Positions 44,153 to 53,119 are shown, counted from the first letter of the stretch. The stretch: DNA of 64,000 nucleotides from Oceanobacillus polygoni (GCF_008304605.1 NZ_PIJY01000024.1:186857-250856); one strand, 5' to 3'. Notes: generated by a model from the sequence alone, not told the origin. Numbers and translations: made by a program.

Positions 44153-44995
44153 TTAAAACTCTTCGTAAACAGCTGGATCTTGATTTTTATTTCTGCCATC
44201 AGGTCGGGTTAACTCTCCAATGAGGTTCATTTCCGTTTCGTCTAGTGAAAAGTCAAAAATCGATATGTTTTCTAATTGTCTTTCAGGTGATGCCGATTTA
44301 GGAATTGGAATTGCATCTAGTTGATAATGCCATCGTAAAATTACTTGTGACACTGTTTTGTTATGGTTATTGGCAATTTGTTGGAGTACTTCATTTTGTA
44401 AAACATCATTTGCACGAGCGATGGGACTCCAAGATTGGGTCTGAACGTGATTATCTTGATGCCACTTTCGTTGTTGTTCTTGGTTGAAAAATGGATGTAA
44501 TTCGATTTGGTTCATGGTTGGCTTCACACCGGTTTCTTTTTCCAATCGATCGATATGCTCCGGTAAGAAATTACAAACACCGATGGAGCGAATAAGCCCC
44601 CATTTTTTAGCGTCAATTAGCGCTTGCCAAGCTTCCACATAGATGTCTTGGATTGGGTTTGGCCAATGAATAAGGTATAGATCATAGTAATCTAGATTTG
44701 CGCGATATAAGGACTCTTGAATGGTCGTAACAGCTTTATCATATTCATGGTAACGCCCTGGTAATTTGGATGTAATTCTTAATTCTTCTCTCGGAATTGA
44801 GCTGCGTCTAACAGCTTCCCCTACAGTTCCCTCGTTTTCATAATTATAAGCTGTATCGATTAATCGATAGCCGATATCCATTGCGTTTGTAATCGCATTT
44901 GCACCTGCATTACCGTTTAGATTATATGTACCAAATCCAATAACTGGTACAGTCATTCCATCATGAAGCGTAATCTCTGGAATTGATTTACTCAT
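44153..44995 (-). CDS. Aldo/keto reductase
   Basis: A 280-aa NADPH-dependent reductase of the AKR family. GYRLIDTAYNYENEGTVGEA contains catalytic Asp and Tyr, ITSKLPGRYH the Lys, and YYDLYLIHWPNP the His. The C-terminal IPIPKSASPERQLENI binds the cofactor phosphate. It is similar to YtbE/YvgN-type enzymes that reduce methylglyoxal and other aldehydes. AAGGGAGTGG precedes the ATG. It is monocistronic. Confidence 0.88.
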   Translation of the reverse strand: MSKSIPEITLHDGMTVPVIGFGTYNLNGNAGANAITNAMDIGYRLIDTAYNYENEGTVGEAVRRSSIPREELRITSKLPGRYHEYDKAVTTIQESLYRANLDYYDLYLIHWPNPIQDIYVEAWQALIDAKKWGLIRSIGVCNFLPEHIDRLEKETGVKPTMNQIELHPFFNQEQQRKWHQDNHVQTQSWSPIARANDVLQNEVLQQIANNHNKTVSQVILRWHYQLDAIPIPKSASPERQLENISIFDFSLDETEMNLIGELTRPDGRNKNQDPAVYEEF

Positions 44996-45107
44996 TATGA
45001 ACCACTCCCTTTTAATAATAATTTAAGCCTATCACTATATCAATAAATAATTCAAATAAATTAATCGATTATTACTAAAATAAAGGATACTTAATTCAAC
45101 GTTAACA

Positions 45108-46337
45108 TTACCTGAGCTGACCTTTAAGTTTATCTCCAACAGTTCGTTGTCTGCCAGATCCAATCCCAGAAAGAAGTAGCAATCCAATGACACCTATTAA
45201 TAATAGCAATGGGATACTCCAGCTGTTTGCGATATCGTGTAGGGCACCAATAAGAACAGGGCCTGTCGCTGCTAACAGGTAACCAAATGATTGGGCCATT
45301 CCCGATAATTCTGCCGCTTGTTTTCCATCTGTTGTGCGTAAGGTGAAGAACATCATCGACAAACTAAATGCACTACCAGAGGCTATACCAATTAGGATAG
45401 CACTAACAGGAACGATAGATGGATGTCCAATTAACAATCCAAGTATGCCTGTCGCATATAAACAAGCGGTTACGATGCTTAAACCAATTTGATTTTTCAA
45501 GCGCTCTGCAATTATTGGTATAATAAAGGTGATCGGAATAACAGAGAATTGCATTAAGAAAACCATCCATCCTGCTGCACTTGAACCATAACCAATTGAT
45601 CGTAATATATCAGGGAGCCAGGTGATTAATGTATAGAATAGAAAAGATTGACATCCCATATATAGTGTGACCTTCCAAGCTAATCCGGATTTCCATAAAT
45701 GATTCCCCTTTTTCTTTTCAGCGATCGCGTTAGTAGATACTTTTCTTTGAAGTAACTGTGGAACCCAAACAAGTATGGCTAAAAATGAAACACATGCGAA
45801 AACTGCTAAAGCGCCTGGCCAGCCAAAACCTTGAACTCCAGCAAGAGGGACACTTAATCCAGCGCCGAGCGCACCAAATATATTCATGGATACGGCATAT
45901 ACACCTGTCATGATTCCGATTTTTAAAGGAAAATTCATTTTGATAAATCCTGGTAGTAACACATTACCAAATGCTATTGCTATCCCTATTAAGAGTGTTC
46001 CAATGAATAGAAAGCTAACATCTGCTAACGAACGGATAATAATCCCGATGGTTAGAATAAGCATAGAAAGAAAAATCGTCCATTCCATTCCAAGCCGATT
46101 CGCTAGTTTTGGTACAAAAGGAGAAAGAAGTGCAAATGCAATTAGAGGCAGTGTGGTGATGCTTCCTGCTATTGCATTGGAAATGGCTAAATCATCTCGG
46201 ATAAAAGGGATGAGTGTTCCGACAGAAGTAAGTGGCGCTCTTAAATTGGATCCGATTAGAATAATTCCGAAGATAAGAAGCCAAGTTGTCCGTTTATTTT
46301 TTGGGTGATTTTCTAATGGTAATTCTTTCGTATTCAA
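45108..46337 (-). CDS. CynX/NimT-family MFS transporter
   Basis: A 409-aa, 12-TM transporter of the CynX/NimT group. It has GSNLRAPLTSVGTLIPFIRDD in TM1, a family hallmark, then FVPKLANRLGMEWTIFLSM and PLAGVQGFGWPGALAVF. Members take up cyanate or export nitroimidazoles and other compounds, so the substrate is open. The start is TTG 46337, with TGGAGGATT seven bases upstream; a frame reaching 46478 runs through non-coding sequence and is not used. Confidence 0.8.
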   Translation of the reverse strand: MNTKELPLENHPKNKRTTWLLIFGIILIGSNLRAPLTSVGTLIPFIRDDLAISNAIAGSITTLPLIAFALLSPFVPKLANRLGMEWTIFLSMLILTIGIIIRSLADVSFLFIGTLLIGIAIAFGNVLLPGFIKMNFPLKIGIMTGVYAVSMNIFGALGAGLSVPLAGVQGFGWPGALAVFACVSFLAILVWVPQLLQRKVSTNAIAEKKKGNHLWKSGLAWKVTLYMGCQSFLFYTLITWLPDILRSIGYGSSAAGWMVFLMQFSVIPITFIIPIIAERLKNQIGLSIVTACLYATGILGLLIGHPSIVPVSAILIGIASGSAFSLSMMFFTLRTTDGKQAAELSGMAQSFGYLLAATGPVLIGALHDIANSWSIPLLLLIGVIGLLLLSGIGSGRQRTVGDKLKGQLR

Positions 46338-46392
46338 TTTTAATCCTCCATTAATTCTATTTGCGGTCTGGTGCTTTTGGGTAAATGATGTT

Positions 46393-46519
46393 ATACTTAA
46401 AGTTGCGATGAGCTGATTTGTGTAAGTCAAAGCACAACGCAATAGATGTGAATGTGAACACATCGTGCTTTGCCACAAATTTCGTAAAGGCGCCTGTATT
46501 GTATACGGGCGCCTTTTTA
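46393..46519 (+). other. Structured intergenic segment with plus-strand terminator
   Basis: TATACT at about 46393 is followed by three nested or adjacent hairpins (TTGCG/CGCAA enclosing TTGTG/CACAA; GATGTG/CACATC). A strong stem, AAAGGCGCCTGTAT/ATACGGGCGCCTTT (46486-46516), then ends in TTTTT on the plus strand. Both flanking genes are on the minus strand, so a small plus-strand RNA is possible. Confidence 0.35.
46486..46519. terminator. GC-rich terminator after the PAP2 gene
   Basis: A 14-bp stem, AAAGGCGCCTGTAT/ATACGGGCGCCTTT. The better T-run is on the plus strand, with TTTACG on the minus strand where the neighbouring gene is transcribed. Confidence 0.8.
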
Positions 46520-47203
46520 TTAATTACTAGACCTTATCAAGGTGTCACTTTGATCATTTAAATGAAGTTTACGAAGCAGACTTTGGAGCGGTTGCTGAAC
46601 AATGAGGTAAGTCCCGATTGATAGTAATGTGGCAGCCATACCAAAGAAAAATCCAGCAATCACGTCGGTTGGAAAATGAACCCCCAAATAAACTCGTGTA
46701 ACTAATATGAATCCAATCCACACTAGCGTAGTAAAGCCAACTACAAATTTCATCCAAATATTTGCAACGATAAGTACAAGTACTAAACCGATAAGCCCGT
46801 AAAAAACAGTTGATCCAGTAGCATGGCCACTCGGGAAACTTTCATTCGTTTTTTCGATAAGCTGTAAAAAAGCTGGACGATCTCGGTCAAAAGCCTTTTT
46901 AAGAATCTTTCCAGCGATTGCAGCACAAAAGAGTATTGTGCTACCAAACCAGAGTCCTTCTGCATACTTACGCTTAAAAAATAAAACAATAACAAGAAGA
47001 ATGGTTAAGGCAATAATAAGCCTCATATTTCCTAGTTCTGTTGTTATCTTAATAAAGGATGTTTTTCTTTCTGATATCGTTCCTTGAATCCGCTCGATCC
47101 ATAATGAGTCAAAGGCAGCAATCCATTGGCTTTCAAAATAGACACCCCAGGCAACAATGCTGAATAATAGTAAAAATAAAAGGCCCATTAGAAAAAAGGG
47201 CAT
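46520..47203 (-). CDS. PAP2-family membrane phosphatase
   Basis: A 227-aa, six-TM lipid phosphatase. The three phosphatase motifs are KKAFDRDRP, SFPSGHATGS and TRVYLGVHFPTDVIAG. Such proteins dephosphorylate undecaprenyl diphosphate or phosphatidylglycerophosphate-type lipids at the membrane. I see no clear Shine-Dalgarno before ATG 47203, so the start is uncertain. A second PAP2 gene lies at 48600 on the other strand. Confidence 0.85.
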   Translation of the reverse strand: MPFFLMGLLFLLLFSIVAWGVYFESQWIAAFDSLWIERIQGTISERKTSFIKITTELGNMRLIIALTILLVIVLFFKRKYAEGLWFGSTILFCAAIAGKILKKAFDRDRPAFLQLIEKTNESFPSGHATGSTVFYGLIGLVLVLIVANIWMKFVVGFTTLVWIGFILVTRVYLGVHFPTDVIAGFFFGMAATLLSIGTYLIVQQPLQSLLRKLHLNDQSDTLIRSSN

Positions 47204-47421
47204 GGTTGATAATTTTGTATTTCTGATAGTATCACTCTTTCTATTACTACTCTCCCAGTTTCATTATAGAAATCTGTTGAAATCTAATTTATCTATCATA
47301 CCATGATTCTAAAAGTAATTGTAGAAGTAAATCAATACTGGAATATGTAGTTGAAAAAATTTACCTTTATATTATAATTAGTCCTCACTTACTATTAAGA
47401 GAATTTTTGTGTTAAAAGAAG

Positions 47422-47455
47422 AAAAAAAGGATAGCAGATGTTACCTGCTATCCTT
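47422..47455 (-). terminator. Terminator of the ferritin-like gene
   Basis: AAGGATAGCAG/CTGCTATCCTT with a 7-nt loop. The minus strand continues as a seven-T tail. Confidence 0.88.
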
Positions 47456-47475
47456 GATAAAGGGGGGTAATTCTA

Positions 47476-47910
47476 TTAAGAAAGCCGAGGATCAGCGAGT
47501 AATCGTTCGATTTCTTCCTTATGGTGTGTCTCGTCCGAAATTAAATCTTCTAATTTAACAACAAGCTCCGTCAATCCAAGTTCTTCTGCTTGTTTTTTTC
47601 GTTTTTCATAGCGTGTAATGGTATCTGACTCAGCTTGAAGTGTTGCTTCGAGTAATGCTTTTACTTCTGTTGGTTGAGGTACTTCAGCTGATTCTGTTGT
47701 TGGGATGCCTCCAAGAGCCTTGATTTTTTCAGAAAGATAGAGCGCATGTCCAAGCTCATCTGTTATTTCCTCTTCAAAAAATGGCTTTAATGCGGAACGA
47801 TATAACCCAGAAACAACAGATGCACTGTATGTGTATTGAATAACCGCACCATACTCATGAGATAAATCTTCATTTAAACCATCAATTAAATTTTGTAAAT
47901 CTTTTTCCAT
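47476..47910 (-). CDS. Ferritin-like/bacterioferritin-type protein
   Basis: A 144-aa four-helix-bundle protein with spaced metal ligands: EYGAVIQY (Glu), EEEITDELGHA (Glu and ExxH), ESDTITRYEKR (Glu) and ISDETHHKEEIERLL (ExxH). This is the di-iron pattern of ferritin-like proteins. Possible roles are iron storage or oxidation, or a mini-ferritin-type stress function. AAGGTGGAG precedes the ATG. The 272 bases upstream contain no recognisable gene. Confidence 0.82.
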   Translation of the reverse strand: MEKDLQNLIDGLNEDLSHEYGAVIQYTYSASVVSGLYRSALKPFFEEEITDELGHALYLSEKIKALGGIPTTESAEVPQPTEVKALLEATLQAESDTITRYEKRKKQAEELGLTELVVKLEDLISDETHHKEEIERLLADPRLS

Positions 47911-48039
47911 TAGTAATCTCCACCTTTTTCAAAAATAGGACTATAAGTATAAAGATATAATACCCGGTCTAGTTTTTTTGAAACATAAATTAATGTAAGA
48001 TAAAAGAACATAAAAAATTTGAGCGAGGGAGCGATTTGA

Positions 48040-48547
48040 ATGAAAAGTAAAAGAATGCTTTTACGCATGATGCTTGCTTCGTTACTGTTTTTAGCGGCTT
48101 GTGGCTTGTACCAATGAAAGTGCTCCGCCCAATAAGGATCCTGATATCACTGGGTATATCATGGATGCTACTGGAGAGCGTATTTTGGTTGTCAGTAAGG
48201 AGGCTCAGAATCATGATAGTGATCATGAATATTATGATGCAATCAGCTTGTCTGGAGCACCTAAAGAAGTTGAAGCAGGTCAATTAGTGAACGTTTGGTA
48301 TGATGGACCTATAGCAGAATCGTATCCAATGCAGTCTAAGGTTGGCGAGCTGGAGATTGTTTCAAGTGCACAACCTGATGGATCTCAATTAACAGAAGCA
48401 GAAGTATTGAAGATAGCGATTGAAGATCAATCGGCGCTTGTAGCGGTGCGATTAATAGCGTTTGATCCAGCATCAAAACAATGGCAAATAGAATTTATCG
48501 AAATACCACAAGGGGATACCTTTAAAGTGACAATTGAAGATAAATAA
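48040..48547 (+). pseudogene. DUF3221-like lipoprotein, frameshifted by a 7-bp tandem duplication at the lipobox
   Basis: The ATG at 48040, with GAGGGAGCG upstream, opens a signal peptide ending LFLAAC (Cys21) and stops at 48115-48117. GGCTTGT is present twice in tandem (48096-48109). Removing one copy joins LAAC directly to TNESAPPNKDPDITGYIMD, giving a lipoprotein of about 166 aa: a DUF3221-like segment to about residue 105 and a C-terminal domain to the stop at 48547. As written, the mature part lacks a start with a proper export signal. It is either a broken gene or a reversible on/off state. Confidence 0.85.
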
Positions 48548-48599
48548 TTACTTCAAAACATGTGAAAATGTGTATATAGTGTAGAAAGAGGTGTAATAG

Positions 48600-49241
48600 T
48601 TGAAGAAAAAGGGTCGAACTCTGTTGCTGTTACTATTTGTCACAGTCCTTATTATAACAGGGGTTTGGATTGTGCAAATCGTAAATGGTTATGTGCCATA
48701 TATTGATCGATGGTCAAGTCAATTCATTGAAAGGTTGCATGATTCAATTATTTACCAACCATTCCGGTTGGTGACAGATCTTGGGTCAGAGTCTTTTCTT
48801 ATACCATTCGTAGTTGTCATGACTATTGTGTTAAGTGTGTTACTAAAAAAATGGTTTGTTGCTATTCTTTTCCCTGGTGGGGTTTTACTTACCCATCAAT
48901 TGAATATGTTTATTAAAGGTGTTGTTGTAAGGGAAAGACCGAGTATTTCGGTTGCGGCTAATGCAGAAGGATATAGCTTTCCATCTGGACATGCTATGAT
49001 TTCGATAGTTTGTTATGGATTGATTGCTTATTTATTGATAAAGAAAATGAAGTCGCATGTTCTAATCGTAATTACTCAAACGACGTTTACCATACTTATA
49101 TTCCTGATTGGAGTAAGCAGATATGTTATTAATGTCCATTATTTAACCGATATTGTCGCTGGCTTTGCAATTGGGTTTATCTGTTTAGTAGGACTCATAT
49201 ATGTGTATGAAAAGTTGGAGTCAGTCTTAAGTCGGAGCTAA
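48600..49241 (+). CDS. PAP2-family membrane phosphatase (second copy)
   Basis: A 213-aa, six-TM phosphatase with KGVVVRERPS, SFPSGHAMIS and SRYVINVHYLTDIVAG as the three active-site motifs. It is similar to bacillus undecaprenyl-diphosphate phosphatases of the BcrC/YodM type; exact substrate is unknown. TTG start with AAAGAGGTG upstream. It precedes the liaFSR envelope-stress operon, so a cell-wall lipid-cycle role is reasonable. Confidence 0.85.
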   Translation: MKKKGRTLLLLLFVTVLIITGVWIVQIVNGYVPYIDRWSSQFIERLHDSIIYQPFRLVTDLGSESFLIPFVVVMTIVLSVLLKKWFVAILFPGGVLLTHQLNMFIKGVVVRERPSISVAANAEGYSFPSGHAMISIVCYGLIAYLLIKKMKSHVLIVITQTTFTILIFLIGVSRYVINVHYLTDIVAGFAIGFICLVGLIYVYEKLESVLSRS

Positions 49242-49245
49242 AAGC

Positions 49246-49329
49246 ATCCTCTAGATGGTTTAACGGAGGAGCGACTACGTTTATGATAAGGTTAGTAACT
49301 TGCTTATAGTCCGTGTTAAAAAGAGGATG
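49246..49329. repeat. Long-range inverted repeat upstream of liaF
   Basis: CATCCTCT (49246-49253) and AGAGGATG (49322-49329) could close a stem over about 68 bases containing GGAGGAGCG. It may be a leader structure or the end of the PAP2 transcript. Confidence 0.3.
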
Positions 49330-49381
49330 TGTAGTGCAATCTCCTATATACACAGATTGACTCTGAGAGGAGGACAGACAG

Positions 49382-50158
49382 ATGAAAAATTTCTTTCGCT
49401 ATTTCTTTGCGATTTTTTTAATCGTTATTGGCGTTATGCTTGTTATGGCTAATCTTGAAGTGATTGACTTCAATTTTAGTGTCGCATGGCATTATATTTA
49501 TCCGATTTTCTTTGTTGTGATTGGTTTTATGTGGTTGATTCGTTATTTACGAAGAAGAGGAGGAAGCTGGATTTTTGGATCCTTTTTCCTAATATTTGGT
49601 TCGTTGTTAATCATGGATCGGTTAGACTGGATGACATTTGCTTTTAAAGATGTTATTAATTTATGGCCGCTACTCATTGTTTATATTGGATTTTCATTAA
49701 TCGGACGCAAGAGGATTTCGACCGATTTCAATTATGATTATGATATGAATGGTAAATATGATTACAATACGGGTAGAGAGAAGAAGTATTTCAATAATTC
49801 GATGTTCACAGTAGGGACTCATACGTTTGATGAGCAGAACTGGAAAGTTGAGCCAATGCACCTGAAACATATGGCAGGAGATTTTTATTTTAATTTTTCA
49901 AAGGCGTTCATTCCTGAAAAGAAAATACCGATTACAATTGATTCACTAGCAGGTGATGTGAATATTGTGTTGCCAGAAAATGTTGATTTTCGTATTTATG
50001 CTACGGTGAAAGCTGGTGAGATTAAGGTGCTAGATCAGACTGTAGATGGTATTAATCGTAGACTCGTATATCACACGAATGACTACGATACTGCTGTTAG
50101 AAAGTTAGACTTCCATATCGACCTAAAGGCTGGTTCAATTCGTATTGATCGTGTGTAA
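49382..50158 (+). CDS. liaF: LiaF, inhibitor of the LiaSR two-component system
   Basis: A 258-aa membrane protein with four N-terminal helices (LiaF/DUF5668-like: FFAIFLIVIGVMLVMANLEV, GSFFLIFGSLLIMD) and a C-terminal cell-wall-antibiotic-response domain (about residues 140-258; DFYFNFSKAFIPEKKIPITI, LAGDVNIVLPENVDF). LiaF keeps LiaS inactive until bacitracin-type or other envelope stress. It is first gene of liaFSR, with GAGAGGAGG upstream of the ATG. Confidence 0.9.
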   Translation: MKNFFRYFFAIFLIVIGVMLVMANLEVIDFNFSVAWHYIYPIFFVVIGFMWLIRYLRRRGGSWIFGSFFLIFGSLLIMDRLDWMTFAFKDVINLWPLLIVYIGFSLIGRKRISTDFNYDYDMNGKYDYNTGREKKYFNNSMFTVGTHTFDEQNWKVEPMHLKHMAGDFYFNFSKAFIPEKKIPITIDSLAGDVNIVLPENVDFRIYATVKAGEIKVLDQTVDGINRRLVYHTNDYDTAVRKLDFHIDLKAGSIRIDRV

Positions 50159-50170
50159 GGGGGCTGTATC

Positions 50171-51223
50171 ATGAAAAATAGGTTTTCAAGTATTCGTTAT
50201 ATACTCATCCGTTCCCATTTGTACAATATGTTTTTAACGTCTATCTTGCTTCTTACAATTTTGTTATCGGTTTATGTTTTAGTTGAACCGGAATGGCTGT
50301 CTGTACAGGGTATCTTTTTGTTTACGATTCTCTACGCACTCATTGCCTTTATTATCTCCTTATACACCGGGTTTAAAGATATTGGGAATATATTAAAAAC
50401 AAAGTTGGATAGTATTTCGCTTTTAATTACGCAATTTTCAAATGGAAACTATGATTCATCGATTCAATTCCCAAAATCTATGGATCAAGAAGATGAGATT
50501 ACGAGAATAGCGAAGGATTTAAATGAGCTCGGAAATAAATTGCAGAATCAAGTAAAATCATTACAACGGATGGCGGATGAAAAGGCCGATTTTGCGAAAT
50601 CTGCACATAAAGCGGCTGTCATTGAAGAAAGACAGCGGATTGCTAGAGACCTGCACGATGCTGTCAGCCAGCAGCTTTTTGCCTTAACGATGATTTCAGA
50701 GGCATCAATCAAGCAATTTGAAAAAAATCCGGTATTAGCGAAAAAGCAAATGAAAGAAGTTGCTACTGCGGCGTTGCAAGCACAGACCGAAATGCGAGCG
50801 CTTTTACTCCATTTAAGACCGGTTCATTTATCGGGAGATACTTTGGAAAAAGGAATACATAAATTAATTGAAGAATTAAAGCAAAAGAGTTCAATTGATT
50901 TTAAAGTGTCGATCAAAGAAGAGCTAAAGCTGAGTGAAGCAATTGAAGAGCATGTATTTCGGATTGTTCAGGAGTCTTTATCAAATATTTTAAGACATGC
51001 GAATGCGAATAAAGTACATGTCGATATTTTTAAAAAGTCAAAAGAATTATTTGTTCATATCCAAGACGATGGCAAAGGGTTTGATGTAGTCAATGATGCA
51101 GAAAAAAAGACCTCCTATGGCTTAAAAACCATGCGGGAGCGAAGTGAAGAGTTAGGTGGAACATTTGTAATTCGTTCTATTCCAGATGAAGGAACATATA
51201 TTGATATTCGGATTCCATGTTAG
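50171..51223 (+). CDS. liaS: Sensor histidine kinase LiaS
   Basis: A 350-aa intramembrane-sensing kinase. It has two closely spaced transmembrane helices (about residues 20-38 and 48-66), an almost absent extracellular loop, a HAMP linker, HisKA_3 with His162 in ARDLHDAVSQQLFAL, and the ATPase domain HIQDDGKGFD then SYGLKTMRERSEELGG. It phosphorylates LiaR. It starts 12 bases after liaF. Confidence 0.92.
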   Translation: MKNRFSSIRYILIRSHLYNMFLTSILLLTILLSVYVLVEPEWLSVQGIFLFTILYALIAFIISLYTGFKDIGNILKTKLDSISLLITQFSNGNYDSSIQFPKSMDQEDEITRIAKDLNELGNKLQNQVKSLQRMADEKADFAKSAHKAAVIEERQRIARDLHDAVSQQLFALTMISEASIKQFEKNPVLAKKQMKEVATAALQAQTEMRALLLHLRPVHLSGDTLEKGIHKLIEELKQKSSIDFKVSIKEELKLSEAIEEHVFRIVQESLSNILRHANANKVHVDIFKKSKELFVHIQDDGKGFDVVNDAEKKTSYGLKTMRERSEELGGTFVIRSIPDEGTYIDIRIPC

Positions 51224-51262
51224 TAGGAAATAGCTTGGGCTGTTTATTAGGAGGAATGAAAA

Positions 51263-51889
51263 ATGGTACGTGTTGTAGTTGTTGATGATCATGAAATTGT
51301 GCGAAAAGGAATTATTGCCTATTTACAGACGGAAGGTGATATTGAAATCGTTGGTCAAGCATCCAGTGGGAATACCGGAGCAGATCTTGTTCTTGAATTA
51401 AAGCCAGATGTTGTATTAATGGATCTAATTATGGATAACGGAACTGGGATTGAAGCAACAAAACAAATTATGGAGAAATACTCAACTTGTAAAATTATCA
51501 TTTTGACGAGCTATTATGATGATGAACAAATCTTTCCAGCCATTGAAGCTGGTGCCTTTAGTTATATTTTAAAAACATCTTCTGCTCCTGAGATTGCTGC
51601 CGCTATTAAAAAAGCAGCTAATGGTGAAAATGTAATTGAACCGAGAGTTGCTGGGAAAATGATGTCTAATTTCCGTGTTGAAGCAAAAAAGCCTCACGAT
51701 GAATTAACAGAACGTGAAATGGAGGTACTGCTCTGCATTGGGAATGGGATGACCAACCAAGAAATTAGTGACAAGCTTTACATCGGAATCAAAACAGTGA
51801 AAACCCATGTTAGCAATATTTTATCGAAATTGGACGTGAACGATCGTACGCAAGCCGCTGTCTATGTCCATCGTAATCAATTATTATAA
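51263..51889 (+). CDS. liaR: Response regulator LiaR
   Basis: A 208-aa NarL/LuxR-type regulator. The receiver domain has acidic pocket VVDDH and phospho-acceptor Asp54 in VVLMDLIMDNG. A C-terminal LuxR HTH follows (ELTEREMEVLLCIGNGMTNQ, then KTVKTHVSNILSKL). Target genes in B. subtilis include the liaIH operon; none is recognisable in this window. Shine-Dalgarno TTAGGAGG. Confidence 0.92.
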   Translation: MVRVVVVDDHEIVRKGIIAYLQTEGDIEIVGQASSGNTGADLVLELKPDVVLMDLIMDNGTGIEATKQIMEKYSTCKIIILTSYYDDEQIFPAIEAGAFSYILKTSSAPEIAAAIKKAANGENVIEPRVAGKMMSNFRVEAKKPHDELTEREMEVLLCIGNGMTNQEISDKLYIGIKTVKTHVSNILSKLDVNDRTQAAVYVHRNQLL

Positions 51890-51901
51890 CCAATTGGCCG
51901 A

Positions 51902-51937
51902 AAGCCACTTAAAACGCATGTTATTTTTAAGTGGCTT
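51902..51937 (+). terminator. Probable terminator of liaFSR
   Basis: A perfect 13-bp stem, AAGCCACTTAAAA/TTTTAAGTGGCTT, with a 10-nt loop. There is no strong T-tail. The remaining 260 bases to bdbC hold only that gene's promoter. Confidence 0.7.
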
Positions 51938-52137
51938 GAAGTGTAAAGAAATTCACTCCTCTCACTCTCCAAACACCGAAATAAGTCACCATCTCACACC
52001 TCTTGACACGATATGCCAATCCATTATAGATCATAATATTGATAGATAATCAACAATATAAATAGAGTAGGAGTTAGATTTCTTTGGCGATTGTTCAATA
52101 ATTTGTCAAATTGTAAGTTATAAGCAAGACTGTTTTA

Positions 52138-52166
52138 TTGTGTTTCATGACAAGCATTTGTATAAT
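52138..52166 (+). promoter_or_regulatory. Sigma-A promoter of bdbC
   Basis: TTGTGT (52138-52143), a 17-base spacer and TATAAT (52161-52166). Confidence 0.6.
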
Positions 52167-52173
52167 ACAAATG
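52155..52173. promoter_or_regulatory. 19-bp perfect palindrome over the bdbC -10 box
   Basis: CATTTGTATAATACAAATG has 9-1-9 symmetry and is centred on the TATAAT. A dimeric repressor bound here would exclude RNA polymerase. Confidence 0.6.
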
Positions 52174-52201
52174 TATAAAAAGTAGAGAGGAATACTCGAA
52201 T

Positions 52202-52636
52202 ATGCGACAGATGACTAAAAAAGCTGAGAATTTATTGTTGTTCATTTGGGTACAAGCATTTGTAGCAACGACAGGAAGTTTGTTTTATTCAGAAGTAATG
52301 GGGTATGTTCCATGTGAAATGTGCTGGTACCAAAGAATTCTAATGTATCCACTTGTCGTTATTTATGGGGCTGCAGCAATTAAGAAGGATATCTCGATTG
52401 CATTGCCAGGGTTAATTTTGAGCCTCATCGGGTTGCCAATTTCAATTTATCACTACATGCTGCAAAAAGTACCTGCCATGCATGAATTGGGCGGAGCATG
52501 TACAGGTCCAGTTCCATGTAATGCTGTTTATGTCAATTACTTTGGTTTTATAACAATACCGTTCTTAGCTGGTGTAGCATTTACGGTAATCATCGTTCTA
52601 CACCTTATGCTATTAAGGGAACAAAGGAGGAAATAA
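52202..52636 (+). CDS. bdbC: Disulfide oxidoreductase, DsbB family
   Basis: A 144-aa, four-TM quinone-linked DsbB-like protein (BdbC/BdbB type). The redox pairs are CEMC in the first loop (VPCEMCWYQR) and the two cysteines in ACTGPVPCN in the second. It reoxidises an extracytoplasmic thiol oxidase, presumably the thioredoxin-like protein encoded four bases downstream. AGAGAGGAA lies about ten bases upstream of the ATG. Confidence 0.9.
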   Translation: MRQMTKKAENLLLFIWVQAFVATTGSLFYSEVMGYVPCEMCWYQRILMYPLVVIYGAAAIKKDISIALPGLILSLIGLPISIYHYMLQKVPAMHELGGACTGPVPCNAVYVNYFGFITIPFLAGVAFTVIIVLHLMLLREQRRK

Positions 52637-52639
52637 AGA

Positions 52640-53119
52640 ATGGGAAAGAAAATGATAGTTATTATTGGAGTAATTGTTGTATTATTTATTGCTCTATTCT
52701 TCGTCCTTGATTATAAAAATAATCAAGCATTAAATAACAATGATAATCCATATGGAACAAACGATTTAGATCAGGCTACAATTGATCAGCTAGGTGATCC
52801 ATTATATCAAAACCAAATTCTTCCTGATGAGCTAAGTGAAACGATTCAGAATGGGGATCCTGTAACGGTTTACTTTTACAGCCCAACTTGTATTTATTGT
52901 CAAAATACAACACCATATCTTGCACCATTAGCTGAGGATATGGATGTCGATATGAAGAAATTTAATTTATTAGAGTTTGGTCAGGAAGGCAATGCGTACC
53001 AGATTGAATCAACTCCAACATTGATTCATTTTGAAGATGGGGAAGAGGTTGCTCGATTAGTTGGTCAGTATCCTGAAGAGGGTTACGAAGCTTTCTTTAA
53101 TGAATATGTTGCTAATTAA
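52640..53119 (+). CDS. Membrane-anchored thioredoxin-like thiol-disulfide oxidoreductase
   Basis: A 159-aa protein with an N-terminal membrane anchor (IVIIGVIVVLFIALFFVL), an Asn/Asp-rich linker and a thioredoxin fold with active site CIYC in YFYSPTCIYCQNTTP and cis-Pro in ESTPTLIHF. It faces the outside and is the likely substrate of the upstream DsbB-like protein. It is smaller than BdbD of B. subtilis, so a redox partner role is clear but the exact orthologue is not. Confidence 0.85.
   Translation: MGKKMIVIIGVIVVLFIALFFVLDYKNNQALNNNDNPYGTNDLDQATIDQLGDPLYQNQILPDELSETIQNGDPVTVYFYSPTCIYCQNTTPYLAPLAEDMDVDMKKFNLLEFGQEGNAYQIESTPTLIHFEDGEEVARLVGQYPEEGYEAFFNEYVAN

Noticed and set aside
46338-46478. 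N-terminal extension of the CynX-like transporter
   Set aside because: The extension is non-hydrophobic, contains intergenic hairpins and lacks a ribosome site. TTG 46337 has a strong one.
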